The notes beneath the pieces are model-generated. The model worked only from the letters and a program-made list of their open reading frames with translations. It searched no databases and had not been told where the DNA came from. Shown one piece after another: positions 8,090 through 16,888 of a DNA stretch of 46,822 nucleotides. Made by a program: the position numbers and the translations under genes. The first letter of the stretch is position 1. Each line of letters opens with the position of its first letter. The stretch comes from Bacteroidales bacterium (lineage in GTDB: Bacteria > Bacteroidota > Bacteroidia > Bacteroidales > Tenuifilaceae), in the NCBI GenBank assembly GCA_013141385.1, contig JABFRB010000033.1, positions 1 through 46,822 of the forward strand, given 5' to 3'.

Positions 8090-8473
8090 TTATTTTATCC
8101 ACCTTTGCTCAAGATGGCTATCAAAACCAGTATGATTGCACGGAAACTCATTGCATTGGAAGCAGAAATCAACCGATTTGGTTTTGTGACAAACCCGTAC
8201 ATTACATGATTTAAATAGATGACATTCCTGTTTCCTACATCCCAAGCAGTTGGAAGAGGCAAAATAATCGAGCATCACCTTAAACTCTTGGTATTTGTTG
8301 AAAATCGGAGCATCTAGTAGTTCTGAAAATCGTTTAGCGTAAACTTCGAAATTTCCAAGATCATTTTTTAATGCTTCGCTGTTTTTCTTAATACTACCAT
8401 TATTAAAAGCAAAGCATTTTTGGCAGTTTATACCACATGGACCAAGTGTGTTGAGAATATTCGGGTGGTTCAT
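8090..8473 (-). CDS. DUF3795 family cysteine-rich protein
   Basis: The 127-residue protein shows the DUF3795 pattern: GPCGINCQKC at residues 12-21, then SNCLGCRKQECHLFKSC, VRVCHKTK, and FCFQCNEFPC. With about a dozen cysteines in CxxC-type groupings, a zinc or iron-sulfur site is likely, but none has been established from sequence alone. It is a single gene, convergent with rubrerythrin. Function unknown. Confidence 0.8.
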   Translation of the reverse strand: MNHPNILNTLGPCGINCQKCFAFNNGSIKKNSEALKNDLGNFEVYAKRFSELLDAPIFNKYQEFKVMLDYFASSNCLGCRKQECHLFKSCNVRVCHKTKSVDFCFQCNEFPCNHTGFDSHLEQRWIK

Positions 8474-8604
8474 ACGTATGTAAATTTTAATTTTTCAAAG
8501 ATTGTTCTATTTTATTGAAAAGAAGAATAATTACTTTTTATTTGATTTTATCTAAGAATGCCAAGCAAGAGAAAGAAACTAATTATTTGTATTTTAAGTG
8601 CATT

Positions 8605-8652
8605 AACTTTAGTCACTCTAGGCATTTTAAGTACTCTAGGCACTTCTTGTTA
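8605..8652. repeat. 48-bp dispersed repeat, copy 2
   Basis: This is the second copy of the repeat at 7977-8024, direct orientation, five mismatches. It ends 6 bp before the -7 box of mutS2, so it occupies the position where upstream promoter contacts would lie. Confidence 0.75.
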
Positions 8653-8658
8653 TTTTCT

Positions 8659-8666
8659 TACCTTTG
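8659..8666 (+). promoter_or_regulatory. Candidate -7 box of mutS2
   Basis: TACCTTTG is a full match to TAnnTTTG and ends 18 bp before the mutS2 ATG at 8685, which favours a very short leader. No TTG lies at the normal -33 spacing. Confidence 0.45.
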
Positions 8667-8684
8667 TGCTGAATTTAAAGCAAT

Positions 8685-11180
8685 ATGGATTACATCTATC
8701 CAAAAAATTTTGAAGAGAAAGTCGGGTTTGACCGAATTCGTGCGCTAGTTTCCTCTCGTTGCCTTTGTAATCTGGGAGTTAGAAAGGTTGGTGAAATTTC
8801 GTATTGCACCGATTTTGAAACAATTCTTCGTTATATTGCCGAAACCGATGAGATGAAAACCATCTGTTTGATGGATGACTCTTTTCCTGTTGATAATTAT
8901 ATCGATTCCACTCCATTCCTTGAACGCATAAAGGTTGTTGGAACTTGGCTCGATGAACGCGAATTATACGATCTGCGCAAATCACTCGATTCCATAAAAT
9001 CGTTACTTTCCTTTTTCCGTCGAGGCGAAGAACCCCGATACCCAAACCTTACAAACCTTACAAAAGGTTTATCATATTACCCTTATGTAACCGATAGGAT
9101 TGATTCAATTCTTAATAAATTTGGGAAGATAAAGGATAATGCATCACCTGAGTTAGCTCGAATTCGCTCTGAGGTATCGGCTAAACAGGCCTCGGTTTCA
9201 AAGCGCATTCAGAGCATACTTAAGCAAGGACAATCCGAAGGTTTTGTTGAATCCGATGCATCACCCGCTGTTCGCGATGGTAGGATTGTAATCCCCGTTG
9301 CGGCAGCAAATAAGCGCAAAATAAAAGGATTTGTTCACGATGAATCGGCATCTGGGAAAACAGTTTATATTGAACCCGTTGAGGTAGTTGAGTTGAACAA
9401 CGAGATTCGGGAGTTGGAATACGCTGAACGTCGTGAGGTGATTCGTATTCTGGTTGAATTTACCGATACAATTCGACCATACCTTCCTGAACTGATTTTA
9501 GCGTACGATTTCCTTGGAACTATCGATTTTATTAGAGCAAAAGCACTCTTTGCAATAGATGTTGGAGGTGCAAAGCCAATACTAACCTCTAAGCCACATA
9601 TATTTATTCGTCAGGCCAAGCACCCATTACTTTTCTTAACCCTTAAACGTGAGGGGAAAGAGATAGTTCCTCTGGATGTTGAACTTAATGTAAATGAGAG
9701 AGTTCTTCTTATTTCTGGACCCAATGCGGGTGGGAAATCGGTTTGCCTTAAAACCGTTGGATTGCTTCAGTATATGCTTCAATGTGGGTTTTTACCTTCA
9801 TTGCTAGAGAATTCTGAGATTGGGATATTCGATAAAATTTTTATTGATATTGGTGATGAGCAATCAATTGAAAACGATTTAAGTACATACAGCTCGCACT
9901 TGTTGAATATGAAGCATTTTCTCCGCAATGCGGATTCAAAGTCGTTGATTCTTATCGATGAGTTTGGTGCGGGAACAGAGCCAATGGTCGGTGGAGCCAT
10001 CGCCGAATCTATACTTCAGCGATTCTGCGAGCAGGGAACATTTGGAATTATTACAACTCACTATACAAACCTTAAGCATTTTGCATCGGGTACACATGGC
10101 ATTGTAAATGGTGCAATGCTATTTGATGTTAGTAAGATTCAACCGCTTTTCAAACTCGAAATTGGGAAACCAGGAAGTAGTTTCGCTTTTGAGATTGCCA
10201 GAAAAATTGGACTGCCAGAAGATGTTCTTCAATCAGCATCATCAAAGGTGGGTGAAGATCATGTTAGTTTCGAGAAGCATCTAAGAGAGATATCGCGCGA
10301 TAAGCGGTATTGGGAGAAAAAACGGGATAATATTCGTTTAACAAATCGGAAAGTTGAGGAGATGGAAAAGAAGTTAGAACAGGAACTTCTATCCATTAAG
10401 GAGCAGCGCAAGGAGATTCTTGCTAAGGCAAAGAAGGAGGCAGGGGCTTTACTCTTGGATACGAACCGTCAAATAGAGAATACAATTCGAGTTATTAAGG
10501 AAACAAACGCCCAAAAGGAGAAGACCAAAGAGGTACGTTCCGAGTTGGAAGATTTTAAGGAAGATTTTGAGAGCAAGATTAATTCAAATGATGAGGATAT
10601 TGAGAAAAAGATATTGCAAATCAAGGAGAAACAGAAGCGTAGGGAGGAGAAAAATAGAGAAAAAGGACAAATAGAAGATGCTGGTTTTTCCGAAGATCTT
10701 GCTCCCAAAGCAATGGAGAAGGGCGATAAGGTTAGAATGAAGGAACAAGATATAGTAGGAGAAATTGTTGAGGTTGGGCAAAAGAATGCCGTTGTTGCTT
10801 TTGGGAATATGATGACAAGTGTTGATATCGATAAGTTAGAGCTGATATCGGCTAATGAGTATAGGAAGGCGAATCGGGAGGTTTCTCAGCCCAGAACAGG
10901 AGCGAGTGTCGATACACATAAGCGAAGGCTAAATTTTAAATCGAATATTGATATTCGAGGATTCCGTGCTGATGAAGCAATTCGTGCAACTCAGGAATTA
11001 GTAGATGAGGCTTTGATGCTTGGTATTGGTCAGGTTCGCATCCTACATGGTAAGGGGAATGGTATTTTACGTCAGCTGATTAGGGAATACCTTGCAACTC
11101 ACCCCGGTATTAAATCATTTGCCGATGAGCATATTGAATTTGGAGGTACTGGAATTACTAATGTTACGCTAGACTTATAA
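8685..11180 (+). CDS. mutS2: MutS2 (endonuclease/ribosome-rescue ATPase with Smr domain)
   Basis: This 831-residue protein is a full-length MutS2. The N-terminal half holds the MutS core and lever regions; the ATPase has a Walker A motif GPNAGGKS and Walker B LILIDEFGAGTEP, and the signature segment around STYSSHLLNMKHFL. A long charged coiled coil (about residues 540-680, rich in Lys/Glu) follows, then a KOW-like strand region and the C-terminal Smr domain with IDIRGFRADEA and HGKGNGILRQ. MutS2 proteins limit homologous recombination in some bacteria and split collided ribosomes in others; the sequence cannot decide which. It is monocistronic. Confidence 0.96.
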   Translation: MDYIYPKNFEEKVGFDRIRALVSSRCLCNLGVRKVGEISYCTDFETILRYIAETDEMKTICLMDDSFPVDNYIDSTPFLERIKVVGTWLDERELYDLRKSLDSIKSLLSFFRRGEEPRYPNLTNLTKGLSYYPYVTDRIDSILNKFGKIKDNASPELARIRSEVSAKQASVSKRIQSILKQGQSEGFVESDASPAVRDGRIVIPVAAANKRKIKGFVHDESASGKTVYIEPVEVVELNNEIRELEYAERREVIRILVEFTDTIRPYLPELILAYDFLGTIDFIRAKALFAIDVGGAKPILTSKPHIFIRQAKHPLLFLTLKREGKEIVPLDVELNVNERVLLISGPNAGGKSVCLKTVGLLQYMLQCGFLPSLLENSEIGIFDKIFIDIGDEQSIENDLSTYSSHLLNMKHFLRNADSKSLILIDEFGAGTEPMVGGAIAESILQRFCEQGTFGIITTHYTNLKHFASGTHGIVNGAMLFDVSKIQPLFKLEIGKPGSSFAFEIARKIGLPEDVLQSASSKVGEDHVSFEKHLREISRDKRYWEKKRDNIRLTNRKVEEMEKKLEQELLSIKEQRKEILAKAKKEAGALLLDTNRQIENTIRVIKETNAQKEKTKEVRSELEDFKEDFESKINSNDEDIEKKILQIKEKQKRREEKNREKGQIEDAGFSEDLAPKAMEKGDKVRMKEQDIVGEIVEVGQKNAVVAFGNMMTSVDIDKLELISANEYRKANREVSQPRTGASVDTHKRRLNFKSNIDIRGFRADEAIRATQELVDEALMLGIGQVRILHGKGNGILRQLIREYLATHPGIKSFADEHIEFGGTGITNVTLDL

Positions 11181-11310
11181 ATCTTGCAATTTGCTTAGTA
11201 TTTGTAATTTGTTATTAATAGAATATGGCTCTATTCTTACACTTGTATTATTTGCTTGTTTCTTAAAAAAAACCATATATTCGTAATAGTTTAAAAATTT
11301 CTTTTTCTGG

Positions 11311-12618
11311 ATGGAGGTACTTATTTATACTCAAAGACTTACACCGCGTGTTGATTATGCGATTAGGTTTATTTTCGAGGAGATTCTTGGGGTGAAGATT
11401 AGGGTTACATCATCCTATTCAGAAGCTAAGCAGTATAGCGGGGTACTGATATCCTATTGTAGATCAAAGGTTAAGGAGGGGATTCATATTGTCCCTCATA
11501 GTCTCATGATTGAGGATTCAATTGCTCGCCAGAAAATAGATTTTTTTAGATGGGAGGAGTTGCCTGCTTTTTTCCAAACCTCAAAAGAGGCTGACATTCC
11601 GTTCGATATATTTGCAGCATCATTCTATCTTATTTCCCGATACGAAGAATACCTGCTTTTTGAGCCCGATAAGCATAATCGTTTTACATCTGGGCAAAGC
11701 ATTGCTTCAATTGGTGGTTTTTTGGAAGACCCAATTGTTGACCAGTGGGCATATAAATTAGTCGATAAGATTAGGGATAAGTTTCCCAGTTTTGAGATCA
11801 ACCCAAAAAAATTTGAATTCATTCCTACCATTGATATAGATAGTGCCTTTGCCTACAAGAATAAAGGTTCTGGAAGAGCCATTTTAGGCACATTAAAATC
11901 ACTTGTAACTTTTCATTTTAAGGATGTAGTAGACAGGATTGTTGTTTATTCCAAATTGAGAAAAGATCCTTTTGATATTTACGAAAGCGTTTTTTCAATA
12001 CTAATTGATTGGCCGAATACTATTTGGTTTGCTTTAGTTGGGAAATATAATCGCTACGATAGAAACATTTCCATTCAGAATAGTGAGATGCGGAATCTGT
12101 TATTTAGAATCAGAAAAAAATTCAAAGTTGGAATCCATCCTTCATATCGTTCTGGTGCTAATGTCGAAATAGTAAGAGAGGAAATTTCTAATATCGTTAG
12201 AGCAATTGAAACCGAAGTTTTTGCAAGCAGACAGCATTATCTAAGAATTTTTCTTCCTACAACGTATAGCAATCTTCTGGCCCTTGGGATAAACGAAGAT
12301 TATTCAATGGGATACTCTGATCGTATTGGGTTTCGAGCCAGCACATGTACTCCTTTTTATTTTTATAATCTTAAAGAGGAGCGGGTAATAGATTTAAAAA
12401 TCTTCCCATTTCAAACTATGGATTTTACCCTTTGCTCTCAGATGAAATTGACGCCATTAGCGGCTTACGAAAGAACTATGGCTCTTGTAAATAAAGTAAA
12501 AGCGGTGAATGGAACATTCATTTCTATTTGGCATAACGAGTATCTATCGGGACAATCACCTTGGAAAGGGTGGGAGTTACTAATGCCATTAGTGCTTGAA
12601 AAAGTAAAGAAGCCCTAA
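11311..12618 (+). CDS. Polysaccharide-deacetylase family protein with N-terminal DUF7033-like domain
   Basis: The 435-residue protein has an N-terminal domain (about residues 1-155, with LTPRVDYAIRFIFEEILG and PFDIFAASFYLISRYEEY) found ahead of NodB-like deacetylase domains in Bacteroidota. The C-terminal domain carries IPTIDID in the place of the TFDDG motif and KVGIHPSYRS for the metal-binding histidine region. No signal peptide is seen, so it is cytoplasmic. It starts a four-gene operon of two deacetylase-like and two acyltransferase-like proteins, which suggests modification of an amino-sugar glycan or its precursor. The active site differs from classic deacetylases, so the activity is uncertain. 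Confidence 0.75.
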   Translation: MEVLIYTQRLTPRVDYAIRFIFEEILGVKIRVTSSYSEAKQYSGVLISYCRSKVKEGIHIVPHSLMIEDSIARQKIDFFRWEELPAFFQTSKEADIPFDIFAASFYLISRYEEYLLFEPDKHNRFTSGQSIASIGGFLEDPIVDQWAYKLVDKIRDKFPSFEINPKKFEFIPTIDIDSAFAYKNKGSGRAILGTLKSLVTFHFKDVVDRIVVYSKLRKDPFDIYESVFSILIDWPNTIWFALVGKYNRYDRNISIQNSEMRNLLFRIRKKFKVGIHPSYRSGANVEIVREEISNIVRAIETEVFASRQHYLRIFLPTTYSNLLALGINEDYSMGYSDRIGFRASTCTPFYFYNLKEERVIDLKIFPFQTMDFTLCSQMKLTPLAAYERTMALVNKVKAVNGTFISIWHNEYLSGQSPWKGWELLMPLVLEKVKKP

Positions 12619-12619
12619 T

Positions 12620-13528
12620 GTGAAAATCAGCTACGTAAAACATAATGATATTGATTTCTTAAAGTGGGATGATTGCATAAATCGTTCTCTTAATGGAATT
12701 GTTTATGCATATTCATGGTATCTGAATATTGTAGCAGGGGAGTGGGACGCGTTGGTTGGGGATGACTATAAAGTTGTTTTCCCTTTAGTTAAGGGGAAGA
12801 AATATGGAGTGTCATATCTTTATCAACCCTTATTTACTCAGCAGTTAGGTGTGTTTTCATCTATTAAAATTGATAGCCAAAACATTAAATTGTTTTTAGA
12901 TTCAATTCCCAAGAAATTTCAGCACCAGATTATCAATTTTAACACCTTTAATTACCTTAAAAATGATAAGGGTGAGATATTCGAGAGGGTTACCTATCAG
13001 CTCGATTTAGTTCAATCCTACTTCGATTTATCATCAAATTATAACGATAACACCAAAAGGAACATATCAAAATCAATAGCAATGGGTGTTAGCGTTAATA
13101 AGATGCTATCAGTTGCTGATTATATTCATTTTAAACGTCAAAACTTGATGGTTCCTCTTAAAGACGATCAAATTGAACTGTTAAATAGAATAATGCTTCA
13201 AGCGCTTGAAAAGGGTGTTGGTGAAATATATGCAGCATTTACTGATCATCGGGAATTGTGCGCAGCAGCATTTTTTATTTGTTCCAATGAGAAAGTAATA
13301 TACCTATCAGCCGCTTCAAACGAATTAGGGCGAACGAATAGGGCAATGTTTACCCTTGTTGATCAATTCATTAACAATTACTCTGAATCACAGCTAGTAT
13401 TAGACTTTGAGGGCTCATCGATTGAAAGTGTTGCAAGATTTTATGCAGGTTTTGGCGCTAAGAAATGTACTTACCTGCAGTTAGTTGTAAATAGATTACC
13501 TTGGTATTTGAAACTTTTTAAGCGATGA
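12620..13528 (+). CDS. GNAT/FemAB-like acyltransferase
   Basis: The 302-residue protein resembles the FemAB-like branch of the GNAT superfamily: an early IVYAYSWYLNIV motif, a central FKRQNLMVPL segment and the late core strand pair GVGEIYAAFTDHRELCAAAFFI and KVIYLSAAS, closing with LVDQFINNY. The reading frame opens with GTG at 12620, overlapping an out-of-frame ATG (12618-12620) that shares bases with the previous stop, so initiation is by translational coupling. Its 3' end overlaps the next gene by 4 bp. The role is probably N- or O-acylation of a cell-surface sugar or peptide; the substrate is unknown. Confidence 0.7.
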   Translation: MKISYVKHNDIDFLKWDDCINRSLNGIVYAYSWYLNIVAGEWDALVGDDYKVVFPLVKGKKYGVSYLYQPLFTQQLGVFSSIKIDSQNIKLFLDSIPKKFQHQIINFNTFNYLKNDKGEIFERVTYQLDLVQSYFDLSSNYNDNTKRNISKSIAMGVSVNKMLSVADYIHFKRQNLMVPLKDDQIELLNRIMLQALEKGVGEIYAAFTDHRELCAAAFFICSNEKVIYLSAASNELGRTNRAMFTLVDQFINNYSESQLVLDFEGSSIESVARFYAGFGAKKCTYLQLVVNRLPWYLKLFKR

Positions 13529-14541
13529 GAAGGTTTTTTAGGTCAATTTCAAGAGTATTACCAACAGGAATGGTAACTAAGGGAATTGGTAATAAAACCA
13601 TCTCCCCATTTTACCATTTGGTATCCAATAACCCACCTTCCCATGTCAAGCATCTTTACAATGTGCTTTCTGTAAATGAATTTGAGCGTGATTTAGACTT
13701 TTTCCTTAAGTACTTTACACCAATTGATAGTAGAACCTTAGTAGATACCCTCTCAAACAATATTAAAACTCAGAAACCCCATATTTTTCTTAGTTTCGAT
13801 GACGGTTTTAGGGAGGTTAAGGATATTATCACTCCAATTCTTTTAAGGAAAGGTATTCCAGCCACATTCTTTGTGAACCCAGCATATATTGGCAATCAAG
13901 ATTTAATGTATAGGTGTAAGATTAGTTTGATTGTCGATAGATTAAAAACCACAAATATTTCAGCAGTTACCTATAATGAGATAGCTAAATTACTAGGTGT
14001 AAACTGTGATTCCCGCATTATTGTAAATGCCATTTTTCAAGTAAAACATAATCAGAGTAAACTCCTGAATAGGATTGTTGAGCTTATTGGTGTTGATATA
14101 AGTGAATATTTAAGCATCAATCACCCTTACCTCTCATTGGATGATCTACTGGTTTTGGCAAAATCAGGTCTTACAATAGGGGGTCATGGCTATAATCATC
14201 CGTATTTTAACGAGATTAGTTTTGAGGAACAGATTTCAGAGGTTTTAAGTTGCATGAATTGGGTAGGTTCAAACTTCCCAGATCAACCAAAACTTTTTGC
14301 TTTCCCATTTACCGATTTTGGGGTTTCTGATGATTTGATAAAACAACTTCATTTAACCCCGGATAGCCCTTGCGATATAACCTTTGGCACTTCTGGCATT
14401 CAGCCTGTTCGATTTCCAAAACATTTACAGCGTATTCCAATGGAAGTAAATGGCATCTCAGGTATTCGACTTTTGAGTAGCGAGATAATTTATTACCTTG
14501 CAAAAAAGAAACTAGGATATTATCGAATAAAGTATGATTAA
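13525..14541 (+). CDS. Polysaccharide deacetylase (NodB homology)
   Basis: The 338-residue protein has the NodB-type motifs: motif 1 LSFDDGF with both aspartates, and motif 2 GGHGYNH with the HxxxH metal ligands, followed by CMNWVGSNFPDQPKLFAFPFTD as motif 3. It is predicted to remove acetyl groups from N-acetylated sugars. No signal peptide is evident. It overlaps both neighbours (4 bp upstream, 8 bp downstream), so the four genes of the operon are translationally coupled. Confidence 0.85.
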   Translation: MRRFFRSISRVLPTGMVTKGIGNKTISPFYHLVSNNPPSHVKHLYNVLSVNEFERDLDFFLKYFTPIDSRTLVDTLSNNIKTQKPHIFLSFDDGFREVKDIITPILLRKGIPATFFVNPAYIGNQDLMYRCKISLIVDRLKTTNISAVTYNEIAKLLGVNCDSRIIVNAIFQVKHNQSKLLNRIVELIGVDISEYLSINHPYLSLDDLLVLAKSGLTIGGHGYNHPYFNEISFEEQISEVLSCMNWVGSNFPDQPKLFAFPFTDFGVSDDLIKQLHLTPDSPCDITFGTSGIQPVRFPKHLQRIPMEVNGISGIRLLSSEIIYYLAKKKLGYYRIKYD

Positions 14542-15637
14542 AATTTATAGAATAAATACCAACGATATTCAGCTATATTCGCAAGATCCTCAACTTTCTG
14601 AAAGAGAACATATCCCTATCAGCCGGTTAAGGGCAATGTCCTATTCCGTTAACCCAAGGGCAAATCCAAACGATACCGTTCTTTATCTAGCATATAAAGA
14701 TGATACCCTAATTGGGTATCGTACTATAATGCCCGATTTAATTTTTGTTGATGGAAAAGAAATGAAAGTAGCCTGGCTAAGTGGTAATTGGGTTCATTGT
14801 GATTGCCGTAGGCAGGGTATAGCCACACTTCTACTCGATGAGGCTCTTAAAGATTGGGGTTCACGTTTAATGTATACTAACTACGCTTTGGAATCGAAAT
14901 TTGTATACGATAAATCCGATAAGTTCGAAGAATTATTAACCAAAAAAGGGCGTAGGTTTTACCTAAGACCCTGCCTTTATAGTCTAGTCCCAAACAAATC
15001 TCCGTTTTTTAAAAGGAATAGCTGGATGCTAAAACTAGCAGATACCTTCTTACGCATTTTTAACCCGATGCCCCTATATGGAAAAACATTACGATTAGAT
15101 AAAGAGGTTGAGTTTGAGTATCTGGAAAGACCCGACACTGAGATTTCGGAGATGTTTGAGAAAGTTTGCAGTTCAACACCAACTCGAAGATCGAGGGTTG
15201 AGTTACAATGGATTTTGCGTTTCCCTTGGTTGGTATCATCTCCTCTAGGTGATAGGATTGGCAGGAAATATTACTTCTCGTCCAATCCTCAACGGTTCAG
15301 CCAATCAATTGTTAAAGTATATAAAAGTGATTTGTTGATAGGTTTTTTATTTTTTAACCTTACTGATGTTAAACTTTCTGTTCCCTACTGCTTATTCAAG
15401 GATGAGGACTCTGATCTAATGGCAAGGATAATAATGCTACATGCCTTTAAATATAGAGCCTCGATGGTTACCATTTACCAGTCGGATCTTATAAAAGAAA
15501 TCAAACAAAAATTCTTATTTAATCTTTTCTCAAGAAAACGTACCCAAATCTACTTTGCAACAAAAGAAATAGTAAGCACGCTTACAGGTAAATTCAAAAC
15601 CTTTAACGATGGGGATGGCGATTGTGCCTTTATTTAA
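14534..15637 (+). CDS. GNAT-family N-acetyltransferase
   Basis: The 367-residue protein has a clear GNAT core in its N-terminal third: the acetyl-CoA loop CDCRRQGIATLLLDEAL preceded by VAWLSGNWVH. The remaining ~220 residues resemble no domain I can name and may form a second GNAT-like fold. It ends the deacetylase/acyltransferase operon. A deacetylase followed by an acyltransferase suggests exchange of an acetyl for another acyl group on an amino sugar, which is inference. A palindromic terminator lies about 80 bp beyond the stop. Confidence 0.8.
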   Translation: MIKIYRINTNDIQLYSQDPQLSEREHIPISRLRAMSYSVNPRANPNDTVLYLAYKDDTLIGYRTIMPDLIFVDGKEMKVAWLSGNWVHCDCRRQGIATLLLDEALKDWGSRLMYTNYALESKFVYDKSDKFEELLTKKGRRFYLRPCLYSLVPNKSPFFKRNSWMLKLADTFLRIFNPMPLYGKTLRLDKEVEFEYLERPDTEISEMFEKVCSSTPTRRSRVELQWILRFPWLVSSPLGDRIGRKYYFSSNPQRFSQSIVKVYKSDLLIGFLFFNLTDVKLSVPYCLFKDEDSDLMARIIMLHAFKYRASMVTIYQSDLIKEIKQKFLFNLFSRKRTQIYFATKEIVSTLTGKFKTFNDGDGDCAFI

Positions 15638-15715
15638 CTATTCAGATTTTCTTGTAACAACAAAAAAAATTAGCACAGAGGAAAAAAGAGTTAGAACACA
15701 GATATAAACAGAGGG

Positions 15716-15737
15716 AAAATGACTTTTAAGTCATTTT
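15716..15737. terminator. Bidirectional terminator between convergent genes
   Basis: The arms AAAATGACTT (15716-15725) and AAGTCATTTT (15728-15737) are perfect complements around TT, with A-tract on one side and T-tract on the other. It lies between the GNAT gene (ends 15637, plus) and ftsE (ends 15826, minus), as expected for a shared terminator. Confidence 0.65.
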
Positions 15738-15745
15738 TGAAATAT

Positions 15746-15794
15746 CTTCTCTTTGCGAACTTGGCGCAATTTCTTTGCTGTCTTTGCGTGAACT
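15746..15794. repeat. Dispersed intergenic repeat with TTTGCG motifs (copy 2)
   Basis: ctttgcgaacttggcg (15751-15766) is identical to the copy at 6016-6031, and two further TTTGC units follow (ctttgctg, ctttgcgtg). It sits next to the terminator palindrome between convergent genes. Confidence 0.6.
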
Positions 15795-15825
15795 TTAAAT
15801 TGCATAGCAACCGCCGAAGGCGCGT

Positions 15826-16536
15826 TTACTCCATCAAACTTTCAAAATCGATTTCTGACATTTGCTCCGATTCGGAGACACTTCCCCTTTCGCACTTAAG
15901 CGTTCTTGCAGGGTACTTTTTTAGCAAAGCATAATTATGAGTTGCCATTATTACCGCCCTTCCTGTTGCAGGGATATCATGAAGCAAGCGCATAATCTCT
16001 TCCGAGGTTTCAGGGTCGAGGTTGCCGGTAGGCTCATCGGCAAGGATAATCTCAGGATCGTTTAGCAATGCTCTGGCTATTACCACCCTTTGCTGCTCAC
16101 CGCCCGATAGCTGATGCGGCATCTTATGCTCCTTATTCTGTAATCCAACCTTCTCAAGAACATCCTTAATACGCTGCTCAATCTCGGCTTTATTCTTCCA
16201 CCCCGTAGCACGAAGCACAAAAAGAAGATTATCATGCACCGAACGATCCGTTAGCAGTTGAAAATCCTGGAAAACTGTGCCAATCTTCCTTCGTAGGTAT
16301 GGTACTTGTTTACGTTTTAATTTACGAAGATCAAACTCCGATACACGAACCTCACCCTCCTTAAGTTCAATCTCAGCGGTAATTGTTTTAATTACGCTGG
16401 TTTTCCCACTTCCTACCTTGCCTATTAAATAGACAAATTCCCCCTTCTCAACCGAAAAATTTACCTCCGAGAGTATAAGTTGCCCCTCTTGGTATAACGA
16501 GGCATTAGCGAATTCTATAATCGTATCAAGAGCCAT
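15826..16536 (-). CDS. ftsE: Cell-division ABC ATPase FtsE
   Basis: The 236-residue ABC ATPase has Walker [10 protein letters not shown], the signature QLSGGEQQR, Walker [14 protein letters not shown] and the switch His in MATHNYALL. The short insert [23 protein letters not shown] matches FtsE, which pairs with FtsX at the septum to activate peptidoglycan hydrolysis. Walker A reads GKVGSGKT instead of the usual GxSGxGKS, common in Bacteroidota FtsE. No ftsX lies next to it here, as often seen in this phylum. It is monocistronic, leftward. LolD-type lipoprotein-export ATPase is a less likely alternative. Confidence 0.85.
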   Translation of the reverse strand: MALDTIIEFANASLYQEGQLILSEVNFSVEKGEFVYLIGKVGSGKTSVIKTITAEIELKEGEVRVSEFDLRKLKRKQVPYLRRKIGTVFQDFQLLTDRSVHDNLLFVLRATGWKNKAEIEQRIKDVLEKVGLQNKEHKMPHQLSGGEQQRVVIARALLNDPEIILADEPTGNLDPETSEEIMRLLHDIPATGRAVIMATHNYALLKKYPARTLKCERGSVSESEQMSEIDFESLME

Positions 16537-16888
16537 GCTTTTACCTTTTACTAATTTGCTATAAAGATAGGGGCATTTTTTTGTTGAATAATCTATAAAA
16601 GGGAGAAAAGGATTTTTAATTATTAACAGATTTATTCCATCTGTGTTTTCTAAGATATGGCAGGATTATTATGATGTTTAATAAAAATAATTAAGGCTAA
16701 GTGGCTCGTAACAGATACATTTTTAATATAATTTCAAAAAAGCACCTCGCACAATTTTTTTATTCAGGATTATTTTGTATAAATTTAGGTTGGTAAATTT
16801 TAACAATTTATCTAATTCAAGTCGTTTTTTATTTATTTTAATAATGGTTAAGACAATACATAATAATCAAACTTAATTATTTCAATCA
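16537..16888. other. Intergenic region between divergent genes, no gene seen
   Basis: About 350 bp of AT-rich DNA hold the upstream regions of ftsE and of the gene at 16889. The only structure I can support is the 18-bp element at 16775-16792, repeated exactly at 20974-20991. Confidence 0.5.
16775..16792 (+). repeat. 18-bp repeated element, copy 1
   Basis: TTGTATAAATTTAGGTTG is identical to 20974-20991. It lies about 95 bp upstream of the 289-residue protein gene. The TATAAATTTA core is close to the -7 consensus, so it could be a promoter. Confidence 0.4.

Noticed and set aside
7953-8135. Open frame containing HSRHFKYSRHF
   Set aside because: It is a translation of the dispersed TAGGCACT repeat and overlaps the end of the DUF3795 gene.
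8515-8748. Open frame with the same HSRHFKYSRHF string
   Set aside because: It is the second copy of the repeat read through, out of frame into mutS2.
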